This document shows positions 1-5,932 of a DNA stretch of 6,069 bases, piece after piece; position 1 is the stretch's first letter; each line of letters starts with the position of its first letter. Under the pieces are notes generated by a model. It did no database searches and had not been told where the DNA came from. It saw only the letters and a list, made by a program, of their open reading frames with translations. Made by a program: the position numbers and the translations under genes. The stretch is from an uncultured Lachnospiraceae bacterium (GTDB lineage: Bacteria; Bacillota; Clostridia; Lachnospirales; Lachnospiraceae): assembly GCA_947068385.1 (NCBI GenBank), contig CAMTBF010000245.1, positions 1 to 6,069 of the forward strand, in the 5' to 3' direction.

Positions 1-374
1 TCTCCATCGGGGACAGGGAGCGGGACATGGAGCGCCTGATCGGGGCGCTGGAGGAGATCAAGCGCAAATACAGCAGGGACAATGCGGATTTATATACACA
101 GGAGTACGTGGAGCCCAAGGTGGCGGTGTCGCCCCAGAGCGCTTTCTACGCGGAGAAGGAGTCCCTGCCCCTGCTGGAGACGAAGGGGCGGATCTGCAGC
201 GAGTTCGTCATGTGCTACCCGCCGGGCATCCCCATCCTGGCTCCCGGGGAGGAGATCACGGAGGAGATCCTGGAGTACATCGTCTACGCCAAGGAGAAGG
301 GCTGCTCCATGACCGGGCCGGAGGATGCGGGGATAGAACGGCTGAATGTGCTGCGGGAGGAGTGGATGGAATAA
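1..374 (+). CDS. speA: Orn/Lys/Arg-family decarboxylase, C-terminal part (probable arginine decarboxylase), 5' end outside window
   Basis: Only the last 123 or so codons are present; the reading frame runs from position 3 and ends at TAA 372-374. The visible piece matches the C-terminal domain of fold-type I PLP-dependent basic amino acid decarboxylases. It has the family signature PPGIPILAPGE followed by an ITEEILEYI helix, and ends in a short acidic tail. The PLP-binding lysine and catalytic core lie upstream of the window. In Bacillus- and clostridial-type enzymes this fold decarboxylates arginine to agmatine, or lysine/ornithine to cadaverine/putrescine, in the cytoplasm. The choice of arginine is inferred from the spermidine synthase and carboxyspermidine-dehydrogenase-like genes that follow, not from a substrate residue I can see. 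A terminator-like hairpin lies about 150 nt after the stop, so it may be transcribed separately from speE. Confidence 0.85.
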   Translation, partial: SIGDRERDMERLIGALEEIKRKYSRDNADLYTQEYVEPKVAVSPQSAFYAEKESLPLLETKGRICSEFVMCYPPGIPILAPGEEITEEILEYIVYAKEKGCSMTGPEDAGIERLNVLREEWME

Positions 375-453
375 AGGGAAAAGGCTATAGAGTAATGAAA
401 AGATTTGCAAAGTAATACATTGTTTATTGATTTTTGAATATACTGGGGTATCT

Positions 454-525
454 AATGAATGTGTTGAAAACATTGCCGTTTACCGGCAGCATAGAAGACA
501 TTGCCCTTAGCGGGCAGCATTCATT
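454..525 (+). promoter_or_regulatory. Predicted structured RNA: closing stem enclosing two tandem hairpins (three-way junction)
   Basis: AATGAATG at 454-461 is perfectly complementary to CATTCATT at 518-525, giving an 8-bp closing stem with a possible ninth G-U pair (462/517). Inside it are two 5-bp hairpins: TGCCG 474-478 with CGGCA 484-488 (loop TTTAC), and TGCCC 502-506 with GGGCA 512-516 (loop TTAGC). The last stem pair is G-C in one and C-G in the other, a compensatory difference that suggests the stems are kept as RNA. A terminator hairpin follows one base after the closing stem. It could be a leader element acting on speE or a structured 3' UTR of speA. I do not recognise it as a known riboswitch class: the loops lack the ACGR of guanidine-II (mini-ykkC), which also has two hairpins. 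The structure is folded by eye and the ligand, if any, is unknown. Confidence 0.5.
470..520 (+). repeat. Two tandem copies of a 23-nt hairpin-forming repeat, 28-nt period
   Basis: The copies lie at 470-492 and 498-520 and agree at 19 of 23 positions, sharing ACATTGCC at the left and GGCAGCAT at the right. The four differences fall in the loop or in the closing base pair of the stem, where G-C has become C-G. They could be a dispersed palindromic repeat (REP-like) or two arms of one structured RNA; the sequence alone does not decide. Confidence 0.7.
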
Positions 526-526
526 T

Positions 527-554
527 AAGACCTCGTAGCAATACGGGGTCTTTT
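527..554 (+). terminator. Intrinsic terminator after speA / before speE
   Basis: AAGACCTCGT (527-536) pairs with ACGGGGTCTT (543-552) through ten base pairs including one G-U wobble. The loop AGCAAT is at 537-542 and the run TTTT ends at 554. The T tract is short, so termination may be incomplete. It sits directly downstream of the double-hairpin structure and 112 nt upstream of the speE start. It would end the speA message, or act as the expression platform of a leader RNA for speE. Confidence 0.65.
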
Positions 555-564
555 GCGCTATTTG

Positions 565-570
565 TATAAT
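565..570 (+). promoter_or_regulatory. Possible -10 box for speE
   Basis: A perfect TATAAT lies just after the terminator and about 97 nt before the speE ATG. I find no convincing TTGACA-like -35 at 16-18 bp upstream, where the terminator's right arm lies. It could be a weak or activator-dependent promoter giving speE transcription independent of speA. The untranslated stretch that follows contains GTTATCCATAAC (596-607, two GTTAT/ATAAC arms) and a small CAGAT/ATCTG hairpin (630-642) a few bases before the ribosome binding site. Confidence 0.35.
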
Positions 571-666
571 GTTTTTAGTGCAAAATGAATGTCAGGTTAT
601 CCATAACAGGGAAAGATATGAATGTAATACAGATGGTATCTGAGAAGACAAAAAGGAGGTGCGGGC

Positions 667-1530
667 ATGGAATTATGGTTTTCGGAACAGCATACACCGG
701 ATGTAAAGCTTTCCATCAAGGTGGAGCGGCAGCTATGCGGCGTGGAGAGCAGTTTCCAGCGGATCGATGTGTTCGAGTCCCCGGAGTTCGGGCGGTTCCT
801 GACGCTGGACGGCTACATGATGCTCACGGAGAAGGATGAATTCATCTATCACGAGATGATGGTGCATGTGCCCATGGCGGTGCACCCGCGGGTGCGGGAC
901 GTCCTGGTCATCGGGGGCGGAGACGGCGGCATCGTCAGGGAGCTGGTGAAGTACCCGGAGGTGGAGCGGATCGACCTGGCGGAAATCGACGAGCAGGTGG
1001 TCACCGTATGCAGACAATACCTGCCGGGAGTCTCCTGCGGCCTGGAGGACAGCCGCGTCCACATCTACTATGAGGACGGCATGAAGTTCGTGCGGCGCAA
1101 GGCCGATGAATACGACCTGATCGTGGTGGACTCCACGGATCCCTTCGGCCCCGGGGAGGCGCTGTTCACCAAGGAATTCTATGGGAACTGCTACAAGGCC
1201 CTGCGGGAGGACGGCATCATGGTGAACCAGCATGAGAGCCCCTTCTACGAGGCGGACGCCAAGGCCTGCATGCGCGCCCACAAGCGTATCGTGGAGAGCT
1301 TCCCCATCAGCAGGGTGTACCAGGCCCATATCCCCACCTACCCCTCAGGGCACTGGCTCTTCGGCTTCGCTTCCAGGAGATACCATCCGGTACACGACCT
1401 GAACCCGGAAAGATGGTCGGAGAGAGGGCTGGAGACCAGATGCTACACCCCCAGGCTCCACACGGGAGCCTTCTGCCTGCCGGCCTATGTGGAGAGGCTG
1501 CTGCGGAAGGTGGAGATACATGAGGCGTAG
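667..1530 (+). CDS. speE: Spermidine synthase (polyamine aminopropyltransferase)
   Basis: The 287-aa cytoplasmic enzyme has the usual length and motif order of bacterial SpeE, which transfers an aminopropyl group from decarboxylated S-adenosylmethionine to putrescine (to agmatine in some lineages). The N-terminal WFSE (residues 4-7) opens the small beta domain. YHEMMVHVP (61-69) contributes to the polyamine pocket, GGGDGG (83-88) is the nucleotide-binding loop, and DSTDPFGP (155-162) carries the catalytic aspartate D155. YPSGHWLFGFAS (225-236) is the conserved C-terminal strand. In the QxESPF motif the variable position is His (NQHESPF, 187-193). The ATG is fixed by AAAGGAGGT at 652-660, six bases upstream. 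The dehydrogenase gene starts 39 nt after its stop, so the two are probably cotranscribed. No speD for decarboxylated SAM is in the window, so the true amine substrate or donor cannot be settled from here. Confidence 0.93.
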   Translation: MELWFSEQHTPDVKLSIKVERQLCGVESSFQRIDVFESPEFGRFLTLDGYMMLTEKDEFIYHEMMVHVPMAVHPRVRDVLVIGGGDGGIVRELVKYPEVERIDLAEIDEQVVTVCRQYLPGVSCGLEDSRVHIYYEDGMKFVRRKADEYDLIVVDSTDPFGPGEALFTKEFYGNCYKALREDGIMVNQHESPFYEADAKACMRAHKRIVESFPISRVYQAHIPTYPSGHWLFGFASRRYHPVHDLNPERWSERGLETRCYTPRLHTGAFCLPAYVERLLRKVEIHEA

Positions 1531-1569
1531 GGGCTTTTTGAGTATGATAAAAGAAACGGAGAGAAGAAA

Positions 1570-2829
1570 ATGGCAAAAATACTAATCATAGGCTGCGGCG
1601 GCGTGGCTGCCGTGGCCATCCAGAAGTGCGCGAAGAAGGCGGATGTGTTCTCGGAGATCTGCATCGCCAGCCGCACGGTATCCAAATGCGACGCCCTGAA
1701 GGAGAAGCTTGCGGGCACCACGGCGGCGAAGATCACCACCGCCCAGGTGGACGCGGACAATGTGGAGGAGCTGATTACCCTGATAGAAAGGGAGCAGCCG
1801 GGGGCTGTGCTGAACCTGGCCCTGCCCTATCAGGACCTGACCATCATGGATGCCTGCCTGGCCTGCAAGGTTGACTACATCGACACCGCCAATTACGAGG
1901 CGGAGGACACGGAAGACCCCGCCTGGCGGGCAGTGTACGAGAAACGGTGCAAGGAGGAGGGCTTCACCGCATATTTTGACTATTCCTGGCAGTGGGCTTA
2001 CAGAGAGCGCTTCGAGCAGGCCGGAATCACGGCCCTGCTGGGCAGCGGCTTCGACCCCGGGGTCACCAGCGTCTTCTCAGCCTACGCCTTAAAGCATTAT
2101 TTCGATGAAATTCACTCTATCGATATCATGGACTGCAACGGCGGCGACCACGGATACCCCTTTGCCACCAACTTCAACCCGGAAATCAACCTGCGGGAGG
2201 TGTCCGCCAACGGCTCCTACTGGGAGGACGGCCGCTGGGTGGAGACCGCGCCCATGGAGATCAAGCGGGAGTACGACTTTGCCCAGGTGGGGAAGAAGGA
2301 CATGTACCTGCTGCACCATGAGGAAATCGAGTCCCTGGCTAAGAACATCCCCGGGGTGAAGCGCATCCGCTTCTTCATGACATTCGGGCAGAGTTATCTG
2401 ACCCATATGAAATGCCTGGAGAACGTAGGGATGCTGCGCACGGATCCGGTGTTGTTTGATGGAAAAGAAATCGTGCCCATCCAGTTCCTGAAGGCCCTGC
2501 TCCCCGACCCGGCTTCCCTTGGCCCCCGGACGGTGGGCAAGACCAACATCGGCTGCATCTTTACCGGCGTGAAGGACGGGAAGGAGAAGTCGGTCTATAT
2601 CTACAATGTGTGCGACCACCAGGAATGCTACAGGGAGCTAGGCTCCCAGGCCATCTCCTATACCACCGGCGTCCCCGCCATGATAGGGGCCATGCTGGTG
2701 ATGGAGGGCATCTGGAAGAGGCCCGGCGTGTTCAACGTGGAGGAGTTCGACCCGGATCCCTTCATGGAGGCGCTGAACGAGTACGGCCTGCCCTGGGTGG
2801 TGGAGGAGAATCCGGTGCTGGTGGATTAG
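1570..2829 (+). CDS. Saccharopine dehydrogenase family protein, probable carboxynorspermidine/carboxyspermidine dehydrogenase
   Basis: The 419-aa protein has an N-terminal Rossmann fold with IIGCGGVA (6-13) as the dinucleotide loop and IASRT (32-36) after the second strand. GSGFDPGVTS (158-167) and TTGVPAMIGAM (365-375) are typical of the lysine-forming/saccharopine dehydrogenase superfamily. The pattern of the first 40 residues is the one I know from CANSDH/CASDH proteins. These use NAD(P)H to condense L-aspartate beta-semialdehyde with diaminopropane or putrescine, giving carboxynorspermidine or carboxyspermidine. Agmatine is an alternative acceptor in the related carboxyaminopropylagmatine route. 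Length fits CASDH, which is much shorter than bifunctional eukaryotic enzymes. The start is supported by GGAGAG (1558-1563) six bases upstream. It sits 39 nt after speE, which supports a polyamine role over lysine metabolism. The nspC-type decarboxylase that should act on its product does not follow it. Confidence 0.85.
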   Translation: MAKILIIGCGGVAAVAIQKCAKKADVFSEICIASRTVSKCDALKEKLAGTTAAKITTAQVDADNVEELITLIEREQPGAVLNLALPYQDLTIMDACLACKVDYIDTANYEAEDTEDPAWRAVYEKRCKEEGFTAYFDYSWQWAYRERFEQAGITALLGSGFDPGVTSVFSAYALKHYFDEIHSIDIMDCNGGDHGYPFATNFNPEINLREVSANGSYWEDGRWVETAPMEIKREYDFAQVGKKDMYLLHHEEIESLAKNIPGVKRIRFFMTFGQSYLTHMKCLENVGMLRTDPVLFDGKEIVPIQFLKALLPDPASLGPRTVGKTNIGCIFTGVKDGKEKSVYIYNVCDHQECYRELGSQAISYTTGVPAMIGAMLVMEGIWKRPGVFNVEEFDPDPFMEALNEYGLPWVVEENPVLVD

Positions 2830-2884
2830 GCAGCGACAGCCATGGAGCTGACATTGGACTGAAAATAACGGGGAGGTCTGCGGC

Positions 2885-3274
2885 ATGGATCAGGATACAC
2901 TTATGTTCTTCGAGGGAAAGCCGGAGGCTCTGGCGCTGTACCAGGCGTTCGCAGGAAAGCTGCTTTCGGAGATTGGCCAGGTGCAGGTCAGGGTGCAGAA
3001 GACGCAGATTGCATTTTCCAACGGACATAACTTCGCTTTCGTCTCCTTCCTGCCTGTGCGGAAGGCCAGGGAGCGGCCACGGCACTACATCGTCATCACC
3101 TTCGGGCTGGGGCGCCAGGTGGAATCCCCCCGCATCGACGCGGCAGTGGAGCCCTACCCCAACCGCTGGACCCACCATGTCATGATTTCGGAGGAGACGG
3201 AGCTCGACGGGGAACTGATGGGCTGGGTGAGGGAGGCCGCGGAATTCGCGGCGCGGAAGCGGCGGATAAACTGA
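2885..3274 (+). CDS. DUF5655-like small protein of unknown function
   Basis: The 129-aa soluble protein has no signal peptide or membrane segment. The pattern FFEGKPEALALYQAF near the N-terminus is followed by VRVQKTQIAF (35-44), a central FVSFLP strand, then VITFGLG, SPRID and PYPNRWTHH, ending in a charged helix. I associate this layout with DUF5655, whose members are often single-domain proteins or tails of larger ones. No catalytic motif is evident and I assign no function. GGGGAGG at 2870-2876 lies eight bases before the ATG and fixes the start. It begins 55 nt after the dehydrogenase with no terminator between, and the DJ-1-like gene starts 20 nt after its stop. It is therefore probably the fourth or fifth member of the same transcript, though nothing ties it to polyamines. 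Confidence 0.75.
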   Translation: MDQDTLMFFEGKPEALALYQAFAGKLLSEIGQVQVRVQKTQIAFSNGHNFAFVSFLPVRKARERPRHYIVITFGLGRQVESPRIDAAVEPYPNRWTHHVMISEETELDGELMGWVREAAEFAARKRRIN

Positions 3275-3294
3275 AAGCTATGGAGGGAAAAGGA

Positions 3295-3930
3295 ATGAGG
3301 AAGTTCGCGGTTCTATTATATCCAGACTTCTCTTTGCAGGAGATAACCTGTCTTACGTCTGCGCTCACGATCTGGTTCGGTGAGAAGATTGATTTCCTCG
3401 CAAGCGAGGACAAGGAATATTTCAGCGAGGAGGGCCTGCGCATCATCCCCACCAAGACAACGGCAGAAGCAAGGATAATGGATTACGACTGCGTAATCCT
3501 GCCGGGAACGGTCAATCCGCTGCCTGCGCTGTTTGATGACGGGCTGATTGATTTCCTTAGAAGCGGGATGCATTCAGATGTTGTCTTTGCGGCCATCTCC
3601 TCCGCACCGATTCTGCTGTCCAAAGCGGGAATCCTTAGCGGCAGGAAGTTTACCGCAGGTTATTTTATGCAGATGGCAGACACTTTTGGGTTTGTGGAAA
3701 AAGGCAACTTCATCCACAAGGGAGTCGTCGAAGACGGAAATGCCATAACGGCTATCGGCATGTTCTTCAGGGAGTTTGCAGAAGCCGTGCTGCGAAGGTT
3801 CGGGTATGACATCGGAAACGATTTCATGCGGGACAGGCCGGAGGATTTTACGGAAGAAGAACTGACATTCTGTTGGTCTGATGACGACTATCAGGAATTT
3901 CTGGGGGAATTGAAGGACTACACCGGATAA
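3295..3930 (+). CDS. DJ-1/PfpI family protein with Ser at the nucleophile position
   Basis: I start this 211-aa protein at ATG 3295 because GGAGGG (3282-3287) is seven bases upstream and overlaps the earlier in-frame ATG at 3280, which therefore cannot use it. The glutamine-amidotransferase-like fold is indicated by FAVLLYPDFSLQEI (4-17, E16 being the usual conserved acid), DYDCVILPG (63-71) and the elbow VVFAAISSAPILLSKAGIL (96-114), then GVVEDGNAITAIG (143-155). In active DJ-1/PfpI proteins the elbow reads AICxG or similar. Here the Cys position appears to be Ser102, so classical Cys-based deglycase, protease or peroxide-sensing chemistry is doubtful. A C-terminal acidic tail follows the domain. 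Single sequence lines inside the gene count about 40-50% GC, against up to 67% in the dehydrogenase gene, so it may have a different origin. Function unknown. Confidence 0.8.
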   Translation: MRKFAVLLYPDFSLQEITCLTSALTIWFGEKIDFLASEDKEYFSEEGLRIIPTKTTAEARIMDYDCVILPGTVNPLPALFDDGLIDFLRSGMHSDVVFAAISSAPILLSKAGILSGRKFTAGYFMQMADTFGFVEKGNFIHKGVVEDGNAITAIGMFFREFAEAVLRRFGYDIGNDFMRDRPEDFTEEELTFCWSDDDYQEFLGELKDYTG

Positions 3931-3965
3931 AAGGGTGATTGCCCACCGTAACGCTAGCACGACCG

Positions 3966-3996
3966 AAAGGCCCGCCCCAGTCAACGGGCGGGCTTT
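3966..3996. terminator. Bidirectional terminator-like hairpin between convergent genes
   Basis: GCCCGCCC (3970-3977) pairs perfectly with GGGCGGGC (3986-3993) around an 8-base loop, flanked by AAA at the left and TTT at the right. It can therefore act on either strand, with only a three-base T run each way. It lies 36 nt after the DJ-1-like gene. Its right arm is inside the last codons of the methyltransferase gene, whose stop (3981-3983) falls in the loop. Strong stem, weak T tract: probably functional but leaky. Confidence 0.6.
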
Positions 3997-4757
3997 GTGG
4001 CCACCAAAGTGAACTCCCCCGGCACCCTGTCATTGGTCCAGGCCGGGTGCTCGTCGAACCGCTCCAGCGCAAAGCCGCAGCCGATGACGGAATTGATGAT
4101 TTCGCTGACGGTATATTTCCGGTAGAGGCATTTGGGCATCCGGCTCCGCACAGGCTCCTCATAGAACCGCGCGTGGGCCATCTCCCCTTCGAAGACAGCC
4201 GTGTCGAAATACCCCATGGAGGGCTGCTCCAGCTCCAGGAGGTCCTTGATTTTCGTAAAGGGATGGAAATCGCTGCAGATCATCTTCCCATCGGGTTTTA
4301 ACAGGGCATGGCAGACCTTCATGAATTCATCGATATCATGGAAATAGTGCAGGATGCCGCCCTCCATGAACACCACGTCGAAATAGCCGCCGTAGCGCCC
4401 CAGGTCTATCCCCAGCACATCGCACACCTCATAACGGATGTCCGCCCCCGCGGCCTCTGCGAATTCCATGGCATATCTCCGGTTGTCCTCCGAAATGTCG
4501 AAGACCGTCACCTCCGCGTCAAGCAAAGCCAGAGGGACTGCCTTTTTCCCGCAGGAGCCGCACAGATTGGCCACCCGGAGGCCCTCATAGCGGTCAAAGT
4601 ATGCCGCATACTTCTTCAGCATGCCCAGGGGATTCTCCACGGCTGCTCTGGCCCTGTCCGCAGGCGGGCCCACGTGGGCCATCCAGAAATCATAGGCGGA
4701 ATACTCCCAGGCTTTCTTGTTCTGTTCACGGTAGTTCTCGGATGTCTGCTGTTCCAT
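3981..4757 (-). CDS. Class I SAM-dependent methyltransferase, substrate unknown
   Basis: The 258-aa cytoplasmic protein has a Rossmann-like methyltransferase core. Motif I is NLCGSCGKKA (64-73), AEVTVFDIS (81-89) ends the second strand with the SAM-ribose acidic residue D87, and VCD (111-113) is the motif III region. FDVVFMEGGILHYFHD (126-141) covers motif IV and the following helix, then LLKPDGKMICSDFHPF (152-167). The N-terminal helix (NYREQNKKAWEYSAYDFW) and the Cys-containing glycine loop are typical of a clostridial group with no assigned substrate. I chose ATG 4755-4757 because AGGAG (4766-4770 on the opposite strand) lies eight bases upstream. A longer form from GTG at 4800-4802 would overlap the upstream stop as GTGA, but lacks as good a site. 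It is second in an operon behind the putative protease gene. Confidence 0.85.
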   Translation of the reverse strand: MEQQTSENYREQNKKAWEYSAYDFWMAHVGPPADRARAAVENPLGMLKKYAAYFDRYEGLRVANLCGSCGKKAVPLALLDAEVTVFDISEDNRRYAMEFAEAAGADIRYEVCDVLGIDLGRYGGYFDVVFMEGGILHYFHDIDEFMKVCHALLKPDGKMICSDFHPFTKIKDLLELEQPSMGYFDTAVFEGEMAHARFYEEPVRSRMPKCLYRKYTVSEIINSVIGCGFALERFDEHPAWTNDRVPGEFTLVATKPAR

Positions 4758-4778
4758 TGGCTGTTCTCCTCTCTCTTT

Positions 4779-4795
4779 CCGGGCCGTGAGCCCGG
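4779..4795 (-). other. Intercistronic hairpin in the protease-methyltransferase mRNA
   Basis: CCGGGC (4779-4784) pairs with GCCCGG (4790-4795) around a five-base loop. It fills most of the 41-nt gap between the two minus-strand genes and ends just before the methyltransferase ribosome binding site. No T run follows on either strand, so it is not an intrinsic terminator. It could stabilise the downstream message or tune expression of the second gene. Confidence 0.4.
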
Positions 4796-4798
4796 CAA

Positions 4799-5800
4799 TC
4801 ACCCAAAGGGTCTGAAATGCTCCAGCGCCTCACCCGGATGGTAGAAGCACCGGAACATCACGTCCAGGCCAAAGGCATCATAAATGCTCCCGAAGAGCTC
4901 GTTCCCAAAGCTGTAGATAGGCGTCTGTTCCAGAGATGCCGATTCCTCCGGATAGAGGTGGGGATTCCACCAGTATGTCCTGAACTGCTCGTCGATCTCC
5001 TTCTCCGAAATCAGGCCGCCTTCAAGCCTTCTGACAGTGTCCTGAAAAAGGGCCAGATGTTCCGGAAAATGCCTGTTGAGGATGGCCATGGCCGGAATGC
5101 CGATATTGGCCTCCAGGCCGGGCTCCATCCTTTTGGACAATACTCCTTCCGCATTGTTGCAGAACTTTATGGCCATCCCCTCACCGGTGAAGCGGAAGAT
5201 GTACCGCTCAAGCGCGCTGAATTTTTCGGTAAAGGAACCGTAGCTGCCCACCAGCTTCATTGTCTGCAGATGGTGCATCTCGTGCAGGATGACATAGGGC
5301 AGCTCTTCCATGGTGCAGTATGTTTCGATGCCGAACAGATCCAGGTGCAGCGCATTCTCATGCACATAGCCGAAAGAGGGGCCGAAGCTGAGCGTGGAGA
5401 TCACCTCCGAATCGTCTAAGTCCACATCGCCTGGGAAAGCGGCCCGGAGCATGTCCTGGAGGCTTCGCAGATTCTCCTCTGTCAGCATGCCCATGAGCCT
5501 GCGGTATCTGTCATGATACTTCTGTGGGTGGGCGGCGCAGTCCAGCCACAGCCCATGCCTGTCCCGCAGGGCCGTCCTGCGGTCAGGGCTCAGCTCGGGA
5601 ATGTCCTCCGGGGCGATGGTCCTGAAGCGGGCGAAATAGGACAAAAGAGGCTCCATGGAGCCCAGGCCGTATCTTCTGGCCTCAAAGAGATAGTCCTCAT
5701 GGCCTAAGACGTCAGCCGCGGCCTGTGGATTTTCCTGCCCTGTGCCGGATCCCGCCACATATTCTAGCATCAGGGGGATGCTGGATGTCCTAAGTCTCAT
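4799..5800 (-). CDS. Putative Zn-dependent protease (gluzincin-like, DUF5700-type)
   Basis: The 333-aa protein has no signal peptide or transmembrane segment and is probably cytoplasmic. HEMHH (173-177) fits the HExxH zinc site, with E174 the presumed general base. FTGEGMAIKF (204-213) lies 30 residues on and supplies a likely third ligand, E207, in a GEGxA context. A late YSFGNELFGSIYDAFG segment (296-311) resembles the C-terminal helix of such families. The whole resembles the DUF5700 putative Zn-dependent protease family, recalled from memory rather than searched; proteolysis itself is inferred. The start is ATG 5798-5800, with GGAGG (5809-5813, opposite strand) eight bases upstream. An upstream in-frame ATG at 5875 is rejected because it lies within the predicted promoter. 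The gene is first in a two-gene operon with the methyltransferase, ending 41 nt before it. Confidence 0.7.
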   Translation of the reverse strand: MRLRTSSIPLMLEYVAGSGTGQENPQAAADVLGHEDYLFEARRYGLGSMEPLLSYFARFRTIAPEDIPELSPDRRTALRDRHGLWLDCAAHPQKYHDRYRRLMGMLTEENLRSLQDMLRAAFPGDVDLDDSEVISTLSFGPSFGYVHENALHLDLFGIETYCTMEELPYVILHEMHHLQTMKLVGSYGSFTEKFSALERYIFRFTGEGMAIKFCNNAEGVLSKRMEPGLEANIGIPAMAILNRHFPEHLALFQDTVRRLEGGLISEKEIDEQFRTYWWNPHLYPEESASLEQTPIYSFGNELFGSIYDAFGLDVMFRCFYHPGEALEHFRPFG

Positions 5801-5846
5801 TGCAGGTACCTCCGTCATCTTGCTGTTTTGCGGATATCGTATTCTC

Positions 5847-5875
5847 AGTATACAGAAGCCTGGGCCGGTATGCAA
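5847..5875 (-). promoter_or_regulatory. Promoter for the protease-methyltransferase operon
   Basis: Read on the minus strand, TTGCAT (5875-5870) and TATACT (5852-5847) are separated by exactly 17 bp. Transcription would begin near 5840, giving a leader of about 40 nt to the ATG at 5800. This decides the start of the protease gene, since the longer reading frame would begin inside the -35 box. It is divergent from the antitoxin promoter about 30 bp away. Confidence 0.6.
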
Positions 5876-5903
5876 CCTTTTTTCACTTTGAAGGAAATAT
5901 GGA

Positions 5904-5932
5904 TTGCTATTCTTTTTTGCGCAGTATATACT
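5904..5932 (+). promoter_or_regulatory. Promoter of the antitoxin remnant / aroD transcript
   Basis: TTGCTA (5904-5909) and TATACT (5927-5932) are separated by exactly 17 bp. The -10 box lies inside the first of two palindromes, so a protein bound there would block RNA polymerase. The expected start near 5939 leaves about 26 nt before the ATG at 5965, with GAGGAGG at 5952-5958 as ribosome binding site. Confidence 0.65.

Noticed and set aside
470..520. CRISPR array
   Set aside because: There are only two imperfect units with a 5-nt spacer; they are hairpin repeats, not repeat-spacer units, and no cas gene is nearby.
454..525. Guanidine-II (mini-ykkC) riboswitch, because of the two tandem hairpins
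   Set aside because: The loops are TTTAC and TTAGC, not the ACGR loops that define that class, and no guanidine-related gene follows.
585..839. An 84-codon open frame beginning in the speE leader, with another in-frame ATG at 618
   Set aside because: Neither ATG has a ribosome binding site, the frame overlaps speE in another phase, and the translation resembles no family.
2830..2884. Possible terminator between the dehydrogenase and DUF5655 genes
   Set aside because: Only a weak CAGC/GCTG stem is present and no T run follows, so the transcript probably continues.
3280..3930. Longer form of the DJ-1-like protein starting at 3280
   Set aside because: The only Shine-Dalgarno (3282-3287) overlaps that ATG and is properly spaced for ATG 3295; family members begin near MRKFAVLLYP.
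3939..4844. Long plus-strand frames opposite the methyltransferase gene
   Set aside because: They are antisense shadows of a GC-rich gene with no ribosome binding sites or recognisable domains.
4799..5875. Longer form of the putative protease starting at 5875
   Set aside because: The extra 25 codons begin inside the -35 box and have no Shine-Dalgarno; the ATG at 5800 has GGAGG at ideal spacing.
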